Positions 26,826 to 38,257 of a stretch of 64,000 nucleotides of DNA are shown here, piece after piece (within the stretch, counting starts at the first letter, position 1; each line of letters starts with the position of its first letter). Source of the DNA: Rachycentron canadum. Its lineage: Eukaryota > Chordata > Actinopteri > Carangiformes > Rachycentridae. Below the pieces are notes generated by a model. The model ran no database searches. It had not been told where the DNA came from and saw only the letters and a program-made list of their open reading frames with translations. The stretch spans positions 19,282,428 to 19,346,427 of the forward strand of contig CM076656.1 in NCBI GenBank assembly GCA_038496675.1, read 5' to 3'. The position numbers and the translations under genes are program-made.

Positions 26826-28948
26826 ATGGATATACGAAACAATAAGATACAACACAATACGAAAAGATGTGATACAGTATGATGTGATACGATATGACGA
26901 AACACAAATATCATACAAAATCAAATGATACAACACAATAAGATATGATACAAAGCTATACCATATAATACAAAACAATACAATATGACATGATATGATA
27001 CGATACAACAAAGTAACATATGATACAAAACAATACAACACAATACGCTACAATAAGATATGACATGATTATCCTCTTGAGAAATACAAGTGTCAAAGCC
27101 ATTCTAAAAACACACAATATGGTATGTACAATTATGAGAGATGGCAACAAAAATAATGAATAAATCAATAAAAACTGATCAACATACTGATACTTGCTGT
27201 ATTGTGAAGCCATTTCATATCTAACATTGGCATATATATATATATAACTACATAAAATATGATAAATTGCATAATAAATGCAAAATATAATACTAAACAA
27301 TGAAAAAAGATACTTTACATATATTAGCTAAACGTCATGTGCCTGACTGGACTGAACCCTGATGCCTCGTCTCTCCTCCTGCTCCAGCTCTGCCACCCTG
27401 CCCATCACCTTCCGCTGTCTGGAGGAGAACAACCATGTGGACAAAAGAGTCACACGCTTCGTCCTCCCTGTGGGCGCCACCATTAACATGGACGGCACCG
27501 CCCTCTATGAGGCCGTGGCGGCCATCTTTATTGCTCAAGTCAATGACATGGAGCTAAACTTTGGCCAGATTCTCACTATCAGGTAACACTAGTTTTAGTC
27601 AACAGACGATGAACACGCTGAAAGCTAACAGTGATGGTGCCTTCACTGTCCTGGTCATATACAATTGAACATCCTCACCCCGAAGGCCTTTGTCTCGTAT
27701 TATACTGTTTGTGTGTATGGTGTTTGTCTCTCTTTTTTCTCTCTGTCATTCTAGTTTTTTTTTTTTTTTTGTTCTAAATACTTTGACACTTTATTTTTAT
27801 TACTGCTCAGCCTCCCTTTAAACTATGTCAAAACTGCTTTAATTTCATTTCCTCTTCTTCTGCTCATCTGCCTCGGCACAACAGATGGAAAATGTGCCTG
27901 TTGGCTAACTTTGGTGCATTTAAAGCAAAGCATCACTGTAATATTGTATTATCACTCCTTTCAATTCATTTTATATTAAATAGGTTGTGTCCAGAGTTGT
28001 TCTTTGACCCACACCTCTAGAGGACATCACAGTTTGTTTACTCCATGACTCACCTGATCAGTTTAATGAAAGGGTCATGCACAGCGTATTTCTTGTAGAC
28101 ATATCATACTTGAACATGTTGTTACATTACTCTTTCCCGCATGTAAGACTCCCTACAGTTTATAGACCATACACTGTAGTTGCAGCTCAGCTTTTCATGA
28201 TTTTATAATTCCTCACGTGCCTTTATCACTCTACTACTCCCACCAGGAGTGCACATGTGCTGTTTGTTTGTTTCCCTTTATTAAATGTCTTCACTCTCCT
28301 CTCCATCCCTCCCACCGCCCACGCAGTATCACAGCAACTGCTGCCAGCATTGGAGCAGCAGGCATCCCTCAGGCTGGCCTGGTTACCATGGTGATCGTAT
28401 TGACATCGGTGGGACTGCCCACAGAGGACATAACACTGATCATCGCTGTGGATTGGTTCTTGTGAGTTCCCACTAAATGTCAGCGTGATGGGGATTGGTC
28501 TGTGTACTGTTCTGTGGCTCTGTCGGCCTAAATGTCATAGGAAAGCTTCAGAGAGCGCAGAGGTCCCACCACTACAAAGGTTACTGATGCATAATGCAGA
28601 GCGGAGGATTAGAAATCCTGTGTTTAGGGGCGCGTTCTCAAAATTTAAAAGACGAAATACATGAATCTATTTTTCTTGTGTGTCTCAACTTTCTGCCTCT
28701 TTTCTTTCTGTTTATATCTGGTTTCTTTCTCTCTCTCTTGTTACCCCAGGGACCGCTTGCGTACCACCACCAATGTGCTGGGTGACTCGCTCGGAGCCGG
28801 AATCGTGGAGCACCTTTCCCGTGGGGAGCTACACAATCAGGATGTTGAGGGGCACAACTCCGTCATTGAGGAGAACGAGAAGCCCTACCAGCTCATCTGC
28901 CAGGAAAACGACTCTGTCAACCACCACAACAGTGAGACCACGATGTGA
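19216..28948 (+). CDS. slc1a3: EAAT-class excitatory amino acid transporter (SLC1A3-like), 11 coding exons
   Basis: Coding exons: 19216-19222 (proposed), 22691-22957, 23108-23245, 23490-23697, 24770-24812, 25040-25168, 25301-25485, 26300-26533, 27388-27582, 28327-28461, 28750-28948; total 1740 nt, 579 aa. The family takes up glutamate/aspartate with Na+, H+ and counter-transported K+ at the plasma membrane of glia and neurons. Hallmarks seen: FPGELLMRMLQMLVLPLI, the serine-rich hairpin-1 tip SSSS (402-405), NMDGT (437-441), the hairpin-2 GAAGIPQAG, and DRLRTTTNVLGD with the substrate-binding TM8 arginine (R518). The 222-258 loop carries five N-glycosylation sequons. The tail GNSVIEENE..KPYQL..ETTM resembles SLC1A3/GLAST rather than SLC1A6. 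Teleosts have several EAAT paralogues, so the exact orthologue is unproven. If the 7-nt exon is wrong, translation would start at Met18 (22735). Confidence 0.9.
20090..20760 (+). pseudogene. decayed Tc1-like transposase (Tc1/mariner relic)
   Basis: On the + strand near 20325-20600 one reads RHKTARLHCQ, then WQHIFWSDESKIKLFGS, then YVWCGPG. This is the central catalytic part of a Tc1 transposase, where the SDE/SDES aspartate is one of the catalytic acids. At least two in-frame stops (TAG after GSAGV and TAG after CGPG) and frame changes show it is dead. The terminal inverted repeats were not located. It sits in the first intron of the transporter if the 7-nt exon is real. Confidence 0.7.
22085..22277 (+). 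mobile_element. 3' end of a 5'-truncated non-LTR retrotransposon
   Basis: The segment ends with TTTTCCCCTGGGGATCAATAAACTATTCTGATTCTGATTCTGA, a common fish LINE tail (split here as CCCCTGGGGATCAATAAA plus ATTCTG repeats). The same tail, in reverse orientation, ends the element at 45885-46800. Only about 190 bp remain, as expected for 5' truncation during insertion. Confidence 0.6.
26720..27070. repeat. degenerate AT-rich pentamer array with a (TA)n core
   Basis: Dozens of related 5-mers (ATACA, ATACG, ATATG, GATAC, AACAA) follow each other for about 300 bp, flanked at 26788-26818 by a (TA)n run. It is an old, diverged simple-sequence array inside an intron of the transporter. The overlapping minus-strand ORFs are translations of this array, not genes. 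Confidence 0.8.
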
Positions 28949-29804
28949 AAAAAAAGAAACCACACTCAAAGGGGCCTTTGTGCATTTTAGCTAGAGGGGT
29001 TTGGCTCACAGTGATACAGGGGCGGCTTCAGAGAAAAAAATAGTTTTGAGTTGACTCAGCCAGTGCTAAGGGTTCCCCAGAGTGTCCCAAACTCTCATCC
29101 TACCTTCAAATAGAAAATGGTGTCTGGTAAACAAGGAAATACAAGGCTCGGCCTCCGGCTTGGTGACAGGAAATAAATTAGAATAGTTAGATATCCACTG
29201 CTAACAATCTGATTCAGTGCCAGTTTTTTGGGGTCACATTTGACTCAATATGTCAAATAAAGCTTCATCAATACACTTCCTACTTTCTACCACCATCAGT
29301 GTTAGAATACACGGTTATTACAGAGAGACCACCGCCATGTTTCTAATTTTGCGAATATGTAAATCTTTATCATTTGGCTATTTCCGTTGCATGACCTCAC
29401 TGCAAAATCTTTTTTTTTTTCGCACTCAAATCATCATGACTACCTCTAACTTTCTACAGCTCCACACATAGACTGACTCTCTGACACTCAATGACACAGA
29501 TCAGCAGGATGTACACTCATCACGCTCAGTTACTTTAGATCCCATATTTAAGTTGAAATGTTTTCACTTGCATAAAACACTGTACCATGGTGGGAGGGAG
29601 AATGTGTATTTATCTATTTCAAGTGATTTGGTAGTATGATTTTCACTCAGTGCTTTCTTATGTATATTATACTTGCAAGGATTTCTTGTATTTCTTTGGT
29701 GCTATTTCTACAGGCACGGGACTGTACGGCTACACACTAATTTTTGAGTGATACCTGCAGTATTACTTGTTAAGAAACTGTTAATTTTTTTCTTTGGTTT
29801 CTCA

Positions 29805-29810
29805 AATAAA
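29805..29810 (+). terminator. candidate poly(A) signal of the SLC1 transporter
   Basis: AATAAA about 860 bases after the stop, in CTCAAATAAATTATT, followed by T-rich sequence. It gives a 3' UTR of ordinary length. Confidence 0.5.
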
Positions 29811-30764
29811 TTATTCAGTTATGCTAACATTTTTGTTTTTTCCCAGTTAAAAGCTCTTATTATTATTATTTTTTAATTATTTTAAGATGTTTTTAAATCT
29901 TACTTTAGATCTTTCTTTTTTAATTTCAAGACCATGACAAAGCATATTGTTATTGGTAACAACAGTGTGCTTCAACATCAGTACAACATATCTGCCTGTC
30001 TGTGTTTTTTATCAACTAACACTGGATTTTGTTATATTTTGACTGCCATAATAATCACAATTATTTTTAATTGTTTTGTGAAAAAGTAAGTAAGTGAAGA
30101 AAGTTTGTGAATGCCTCAAGGAACTGCGTTATGCTTTTTGGTGTTGGTTGTTTTAGAGGAAAGTCTTGTGACTAGTTATAAAAGTGAAACTGTACTGTAA
30201 CAGTTGAATTGAAAACTTTGTGACTTTGTGCCAAGTTTAGGTTTGACTTAAGTTCTGATGCTTGATGTTATTTCAGTAGAAATGTTATTTTTAAAGGAAG
30301 AGCAGCTCAACATTTTTGATGGACAGCTTATGAGAAATGTGACAAATAAATGGCTCAGGAATTAAACTGTGATTCTCATTATTGTGTTTTTGGCTACCCC
30401 TGGTGGAGGATATTCTCCTGTCCAGAAACTGTGCTCTTACAGGCAAACGAGGGTCAAATTTATATGAGCACAGTTTGTGATATTGATTGTATGTTGTATT
30501 GTTCTGTGATTAAACTATTTGATTTAAATGTAAATAGTTGATCACCAAAAAGGTCAACCTGACCTTGTGTGCTTCTGCATAAATTGTAATTGTAATTCCT
30601 TAGATTAGAAAATTATTGTAAAACTTACTAATGGCCACAAAATTATCTTTTTATTTTCTTCATTCACACACATAATATTAGACACATTTTCATTAAGAAA
30701 TATAGAGTTTTTTAGAGATTTAGAGTCATTTCCTAAACAAAATATATAAAGTGTATTGCATCAT

Positions 30765-31200
30765 ACACAGTTGACCTTTGACCATTTGCATATAAAATGT
30801 ATAAATTACGTCATAATTAATGTATGACTTTGTGGGTTTTTGAGAGGTCACGCTGGCCTTGACCTTTGACCTTTGACCATCAAATTCTAATCAGTTCATC
30901 CTTGTGTTGTTTGTGAATGTTTGTGCCAGATGTAGTGACATTCAAGATGTCCAAAACATGTTTTGTGAGGTCACAGCGACCTTTACCTTTGGCCTTTGAC
31001 CAATAAAATCTAATTAGTTCCTCTTTGCATCCAAATGGACATTTGTGCCAAATTTGAGGGGATTCCCTTGAGGTGCTCCTGAGATATTGTGTTTGAAAAA
31101 ACTATGTTTTGTAAGGTCACGTGACCTTTGACCTGCGCCATATTGTAAGAAATTCCCTCAAGGTGTTGTTGAGGAATCATCCTCAGGAGAATGGTGCTTA
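30765..31200 (+). repeat. dispersed fish repeat with reiterated TGACCTTTGACC units
   Basis: Roughly 130-bp related units repeat here. Each has a form of AGGTCAC..GACCTTTGACC, AAATCTAATTAGTTC, TTTGTGCCAAATTTGA and ATTCCCTCAAGG. I recall this as a widespread teleost dispersed repeat, probably a non-autonomous element; its class is not determined. Perfect TGACCTTTGACC occurs at 30772-30783, 30860-30871, 30867-30878 and 31122-31133. Confidence 0.6.
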
Positions 31201-32846
31201 CAGACATAAAACATAAAGCCTCAGGTTCTGTTTGAGCTAAATGCTAACGTCAGTTCAACACACTCATAGCATCAATGCTACCAGAATCTACATTAAGTAT
31301 ATTATGTGTATAATGATAACTGTAATGTATAATGTCTATTGTTTTAGTTTAGCTTGTTAGCATGCTTACATTTCCTGATTAGCACTAAACACAAGGTACA
31401 GTCAGTGATGATGGGAATGTGATGAGTTTTACAGGAATAAATCTAACAACTTCACAAATTTATTTGATGGTGACTTGAATCGTGGGAATCATCTAAATAC
31501 ATTTCTCACTGACAGATTTGATCCATGTCAATAGTTGTTGATTTGAGTGATGATTTTCTAGCTTGAAGCAAAGTGTTGCATCACTAAAAAAAACAAACTG
31601 TTCAGACAAACACAAGATACCCAATAAAAGACAGAGAGGCAGTTTGAGTAATTATTTCAGATTGATTTATAAAACTGAGATATTGTGTTTTATACAGTGC
31701 ATTCTTCTACAATACTTGTGTGTTTCACACACAATTGAGCCCTCAAAGTTTTAACAGCCTTGCCATGTGGTGAATTGACTCATGAAGACTTTGGCATAGT
31801 TTAGTGACGGACTACTGGTGAAAAAAGACAAATGTAAACTCCAAATAGATATTGAAATCACTGGTCGATGTCTGACAGCCTAATTTTAAAAGACTGACTC
31901 AGGTTTCATACTGAATTACTGAATCACTGAACAGTCAATATACAAATATCAAGAAAATTTGCTCAGAGTGTTGAATTAAAGTGAAATCTCTCTGATCTCA
32001 TTTTAATTTTATCTGTTTTACAGAAGGACAAAGCCTGAACAAGGATTTTTACGCTTTAAGAGAACTAAGACCTGGATTTTACAAAACGAGGTGCAAATCG
32101 ATATTAGTTCCCCAGTATTCTGCACATATGAGAGCACTGAGAAACACCATCTACTTTACTGTGTGAAGTGTCATTACACACTACGGAAGGTATACAAGTC
32201 ACAAATAAGCATAGAGTATCTCGCTGATGTACAATATTAATATCACTGCTCGTTTATCGTTTGTTTATTTACCACCTTTCCACATCAGCCACGAATGATT
32301 TTGTTTTAGTAGAGGGAGAGACTTCCAGGCAGACTCCGGCAAATAACAGTATGAGCCATTAAAAAAAAAAAAAAAAAATCAATTTATCTTATCTTACAAG
32401 TAAATACTCCTCTGTTGAAACTGTTCCAGCCACGTGTTTTGGGAATATTTCAAGCACAGTTCATATTTAAATATCTAAAGCCATTTAAATATGTATTGCT
32501 GCCCAGGTCTGGTCCCAGGGAAACAGATAGTGTAGACAGAGAGAGACACGAGACGACTGGAGAATCAGCAAACTTCGCCGTGGAAAGAAGACGAGCTGCT
32601 GAAAGTTTACTTGGGCCTGTAGAAAAGTGGAAGAATGGGACATTTGAAAGAGTTACTTTTCTATTTTATATACATTTTATATACAATGCATCAGGCTTGC
32701 ATGACTCTCAGGAAAGGTTCACAGAGAATCTTACTTATGACTATGAGTTTTCCTCTGCTCCTTCACTCCACACTGAGAACCGCCCAGTTATCTTTCTTGT
32801 CCTGATGATGACATGAGAAGGAGCTCAGGTGACAAGTAAATTTGGC

Positions 32847-32852
32847 TTTATT
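32847..32852 (-). terminator. candidate poly(A) signal of the CC chemokine
   Basis: TTTATT on + (AATAAA on -) lies only about 11 bases after the stop of the chemokine gene, an unusually short distance. Later signals may be used instead. Confidence 0.35.
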
Positions 32853-32862
32853 CAATTTCATT

Positions 32863-34854
32863 TTATGGCATGAAGCTGTAAAGTAGCTTGTGTCTAACCT
32901 CTGACATGACAGGCAGGTTGTCATGAGGAAGGAGCCACATTGTCCGGTGAGCCTTGGTCCTCTGTCTCTGCAGGATTTTTCTCAGCAACCTCTTCACCTT
33001 CCGATCTTTTGGGTCGGCACATTTCACCGCCTTCTTTGTGTAAAGACTGCAAAAAGAACACAATACTTATAACACAACAGAGAGTGGCAGAGCAGGGTTG
33101 TGCTGAACTTTGAGGGGAAAAGCAAGAAGTTGTATTTGCTGTATGCTGAAGCACAATAATGAAAAAAAAACAAAACAAAACAGTGATTCAGCAATAATGT
33201 GGAGGAGAATTTGTGCACAAAGGAATCACAAAGACGAGATGCTATAAGGTGACTGGAAATATTCTTCTCCGTGGTAGAAAGACGTCAAACTGTGATCAAA
33301 AGTTGGAGAAAAGAAGTTCATAACCATTGAAAGAGAAACTCTTGTATCTATAAGAATTCCATGTTTTTGTTAACTGGACCACATGAAAAAGCAAGCTCTT
33401 CATTCCCCTGCTACATCATATTTCATTGACCCCGCTGGAAACAATAGGTACCACAATGCAGAATGGTTTACTTAACTAAACCCTGCTGTTCTGACTGACT
33501 GGCTGCGGCGGGGCTCAGCTGGCTTGGAAGGTATTTTCAGATGGCTTGTTATTCCCACATATTTCCTTTCTTACTTCCCTGGCAATTACAGCTCCGAGCC
33601 CTGCCATAACAACATGACCTGGAAAGATGACAATGCCTCTCAGCCCGGCTCTGCCCTCCTCTAACGAGAGGCATATTTTCCATGCCTGCAGATTGCTGTG
33701 CGCTCTTTAGCTCCAGGAGTGGATAGTTGAAATACTTGCATGATGGCTTGTATACTGCAGTCGGGCCCCTCCGTCTGCACCTCAAACCGCAACACATCTT
33801 TGGGTCGCACCTTGCCCTGGGAGTACAACATGCAGCACTGGACATCTCTCTGCATCTGCACGCCTTTACCTGGGAAACAAAAGAGCTAATGAGGTTGTAT
33901 CAGCTGAAACCAGGACACCGAAGCACCTGCAAAAGTTTTAAACACTATACATTATCCTTCATTATCAGAAATCACATTCAAATCAGATACAGACACATAT
34001 TTACTTGATTTTTAAGCTCTTTGAAGTCAATACTCTGGTGTCAGCAAAGACTGAAACAGTGTGTTTTGGCAGCTTTTATAGTCAGAAAAAAAATGTTATC
34101 TGTTCTGCAGAATGTGCACATGCCATCTGGTTACATATACACACTCACATATACACACTCACATATGGACACACACTCACACACACACGCACGCACACAC
34201 ACATGCACAAGAATGCCAGAGGAATTACAATGGCATCCCATTGTGCAGCAAAACATACTACCATGCCAGTGAAAGGAAAGAGAGAGGGAAAGTGAGAGGA
34301 GGAGAGGAGGGGGTGTGTGTTTGTGCGGAGGGTGTGCCATGATGCCTTTCCATCCAAAGCAAGTGGGTAAACAAATTAAAGTGTGATGTGAGGCAGCAGG
34401 AGCAATCAAAGCTGTAAAATAGGACAGTGCTGCTTTGTTATGCCACAGATGATCTAGAATCCATCGCCGCACTTCCAGCGCTTTCACAACATTTAAAAAA
34501 AAAAAAAAAAAAAGATAGAAAGAACAGACGAGGTGACACCATCACACAGACTGAGCCCTGACACAGTTGCCGTCTTGCTGTGTGTGTGTGTTGTGAGTGT
34601 TGTGGGATGCTCGTCCTCCTGCGTTCTGCCCCTCTGTTTACATCCATGCCTCCCTCCCTGCTGCTGCTTTCCCTCTTCCCTCCCTTTTTCTGTCTTCGCC
34701 ATCACTCTCTTGCTACACTGTCCACCTGCAGGGTGCACGCAAGCCATCCAACACACACATCACACACACACGTATAAAGTAAGTATGGCTATGTCCTACC
34801 TTCCAGGAGGATAACAGTCAGAGAGATAACAGTCAACATCTGCAGCATGACCAT
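32863..34854 (-). CDS. CC chemokine, CCL27/CCL28-like, with extended C-terminal tail
   Basis: Three exons on the minus strand: 34854-34800, 33869-33740 and 33046-32863; total 369 nt (122 aa). A hydrophobic signal peptide (about residues 1-19, MVMLQMLTVISLTV) precedes the mature chain. The four chemokine cysteines are C30-C31, C56 (GPDCSIQAI) and C71 (KCADP). After the fourth cysteine comes a basic helix VKRLLRKIL and a further tail of about 37 residues ending SFMP. Chemokines of this class are secreted and act on G-protein-coupled receptors. Intron 2 must use a GC donor (AT followed by GCAAGT): it keeps the canonical phase-2 chemokine junction and joins AIIL to YTKKA, whereas the nearby GT would shift the frame. 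Subfamily is uncertain: FEVQ..GPDCSIQAIIL fits the CCL27/28 group, and in human CCL28 lies near NIM1K, but CCL25-like or CCL20-like origin is not excluded. Confidence 0.8.
34134..34204 (+). repeat. (CA)n-rich microsatellite
   Basis: Imperfect ACACACTCAC and CACACA units in the first intron of the minus-strand chemokine gene. ORFs reported here in several frames are low-complexity artefacts. Confidence 0.8.
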
Positions 34855-36089
34855 GATGAGGCTGGCAGAGAGGAGGAGAGGAGAGGAGGATAATCTACTC
34901 TGTCACCTCTCCCTCTATGGCTGCCTCTCTTATATTACTCCCTCCCTCTCTTTATACCTCCCTGCCCATCTCTCACTCACTCACTTCCACCACCTCTCTT
35001 TTTCTGTCTTACCGTCTTTCCCTCCCACCCTCTGTTTTTCCATTTTCAGACATTCTCACGCTCAACGAAACTCCCTCCCTCATTCTCTTTCACACTCATC
35101 TCATCTCCCAGTCATTTCTCCCTCCCTCCTTGTTGCCTCACTCAAAATGCCAAGCCTCATTTGTCTCATTTGTGGCTTTAAATTCCTCATCCCACCTCTT
35201 CCCTTGTCCTCAGTTCCTTTTGTTTTTTTTTCCTGACAGGACTGAAACAGATTTAGTGGGTGAAACCAACGAGGAATCACCCTGTAGCTCTCGCATCAGT
35301 CCCAATTCAGTTCCCATTTCAATTGCAATTCATTTCCAAATCATATTCAATTAACCCCCAGTACGCAGCTCTATAATGTAGTTGTGGAAACTCTTAGGCT
35401 GAGGAGTGGGCGTGTCTGACTTGTGCGTCTGGATTGGTCTTACAGCAGAGTTGTGTACTGTGTTGGATTCCGGACAAAATGTCGAACACACCTAGAAACT
35501 GTGCTGAACTGCATTCATTATTTTAACTTAACCCTGAAGAACAACATGTATAAAAACGACTCATGCTCAAAAAATGCCTGTTGTAGATATGTGATGTTAA
35601 ATGTACCATGAAAACTGAGCCCTATCTGTAACTGTGCTTTTGTTTTTCAGAATAGCCTCCAGGCTAAAAATTAAATCCAAAGACCCATTTGCTTTCTCCT
35701 GATTTGACATGTTGTATTTTGTGGTGTTTACACGTAAAAGGGGCTCTTGTTTACTGCAAACGATGCCTCCATCTGTTCATTTTCAAAGTGGCGTTCCACC
35801 AGATTCTGTCCACGGCATCTTGCTGCTTTCAGTTTTTATGCTCCCAAGAGGTTGTCAAAACAACAATTTTCCTCCAAGACTGATGACACTGTATATTGAA
35901 ATTAAACTCACAATGAAGCTTGTTTGAAGGCTCCAGGTGATAAATGTCACAAATTTTTCTTCAAACAAATGAAGACAAATCTCTGACCAATGATTCCCTT
36001 CTACCTGGAACAAACTTGGAAGTTAGAAAGCCTATATATAACACTGTTCTTTTGCTTTTATTTCTTTTTTTTAAAAGGTATTTTATTGT

Positions 36090-36285
36090 GTGTTTTGCCT
36101 TTATAGCCACAGTGAAAGAGTGAGAGGAAAGTCAGGGAGAGTGAGGGGATGACATGCTGTACAGGGCCACATGAGCCAAACTCGTGCCACTATGGTTAGG
36201 ACAAGGTTATGTCTTTCCATCATTGTCACCAAGTACACGTGATAGATTAAAGAAGTGATTCTGGTAAGTGAACCAAACACAGCCA
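36090..36285 (-). mobile_element. SINE tail fragment
   Basis: In reverse complement it reads GGCCCTGTACAGCATGTCATCCCCTCACTCTCCC, then CTTTCACTGTGGCTATAAAGGCAAAA (in two parts). This is the usual 3' half of a common teleost tRNA-derived SINE. Head not found. Confidence 0.5.
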
Positions 36286-38257
36286 ATATTAGTGTTCGGG
36301 TACTGGTTAGTGGCAGGGACGACTTTTTGTTTACTCCTAATAAACAGTCAAGTGTTGTGTGGTGGTTAAAAGTGATTCTGATGATTTAAAAAATAAGCCA
36401 TTAATACGTCTTTCCCATAAATCATAAGGAAATTATTGCTGAGTTTCCATAACCTAATAGCCCAAGAATAAGTTGGAGGCTTTGTCTTTTATATCTTTTC
36501 AGCAGGACAAGAGACCAGGGTCTGATCTTACAGAGAAAAACCAGAGATACTGCTGTGGGTCTGTGTCTGTTTCAGAAACATACAGAAAAATGACAAATAC
36601 AGAAACCAGACAGTCAACAACAGTGACAGTGTATAAAAGGCCTAATAGCACAAATGTCATGATACTGCATTGTTGGCACATTTGACACATTATTTTGTCA
36701 CAGCTTCAGAATTAGTTCAGAATCACTTCAGTTTACAGTTTCTTGAAAATGCTTTATTTCCTCTTTGGTACCAACGTTCCCATAAGTTGTGGTAACTAAT
36801 TAGGCAAAACCTGAATCATGTATTGTGGCTGAATTTCATTCTGATCTACTCAGGCTTCTGTTGGATGGAGAAACATGTATCTTCCCTCAAGTTATTCCTG
36901 TTGGACTGACACCAAACTCTGACATTTATAGTTACTGGGTTAGATAACTGAGCATGCTTCTTCTATCATGTTCCATTCTTGGGAAACTTCTGATAAAGTG
37001 CAATGTTTTTTTATGTTTGGCCAGTTATCGGCAAGCAGAACCAAGATACATACATCGACAACCAAAAAAATGATTCACTGCTTCATTGTTTTTTTACATA
37101 ACTTAGAAAATGGTCATTAAAACGACTCAGGTGGTGCCAATAAATAATCTTGCAGAAATAATGAGGGGAAAACAAATTACCCTAAATGAATTAAAATTGG
37201 TTTCAAGTACATTTATTTGAATAAAAGTGTAAATTCTTTGATTATTTGTACTTAAGTTAAGTTCATATTGTACATCTGACTACATGAACGTGTAGTCAGC
37301 ATGATTAATTTTCTAATTTTTAAATTTTTTTTTCATCAGAGGAGAAAAAACAACCACAGCCAACTCCTACACTGTCAGTCTTGTTGTGCTGCTGTATTTC
37401 TGAACGGCTCAGTTTGAACTTGGCAGTGGCCTAACGATGGCTGCGTTAGATAAAGATGAGGTAATAAATTCTTCACCGGAGCACCATCCTAAGTCCGAAG
37501 TTTTAGAAATAAATAAAGATTCCTTAAGCTTTAAACGTTTGCTGTGTGACCAAACCTCATCACTGCCCAAAAAAGAGAGAAAAACACGGAGAAAATACAA
37601 CAATGCATTGACACAAAACCTTACTTAAATACTAAATACAAAACTCTTCAACTCAAGTAAAGATTTGATTGAACAACTTTCACTTGTACTGGAGTCATTA
37701 CCATGGGCATCTGTACTTTGTTCACCTCTACATATTCCAAAACTGGAACCAAGAGTTTCTCCTACAGGGAAAGATTTCTTTGGACACTAACATGCTCCAT
37801 GTAATGGACACATTTTGTACATACAGATCAGTGTGAGTCTGTCTGAGTTCCTGTGGTTCAACAGATCTTAACAATCTTAACACAAATGATTCTTTGGCTC
37901 CTGAAACACTTGGAGGGAAAATGAGACACATTCACACGACACAGAACCACAATGTTCCTTATGGGCATACATAGCCGAACCCTGGATGTGAAAATATGCA
38001 GTCTGTGCACTGAGGGGTGAGTTTAGGGTAAAAATGTGTATATACGTGTGTGTGTATGTGTTGGGGGTGGGGTTAACTGTTGAAGAATTTGACCCAAGAA
38101 ATCAGGTTGGAATCTCAGCTGCAAAAACATACCTTCCACATGACCACAGGTCTGCTGGTGAGGCAGATACATTTTCTGCATATCTTTGCACCGATTAAAA
38201 AATCTCCTGTCAAGGTGTGCACACTCGCAAACAATGTGGAAATTCAAACATAAATGA

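Noticed and set aside
26736..27300. Overlapping minus-strand ORFs of 64-114 aa rich in Tyr, Ile and Ser
   Set aside because: They are translations of the degenerate AT-rich pentamer array and TA run; composition is that of simple sequence.
32415..32816. 133-aa + strand ORF
   Set aside because: No protein-like motif, no splice context, ordinary AT-rich spacer composition; probably chance.
34847..35354. 129- and 145-aa Ser/Leu/Pro-rich + strand ORFs
   Set aside because: They translate a long CT-rich tract (CCCTCCCTC, CTCACTC repeats), not a gene.
37437..37628. 63-aa + strand ORF starting MAALDKDE
   Set aside because: Good start context and Lys-rich content, but no recognised family, no splice partner and no promoter; left unannotated.
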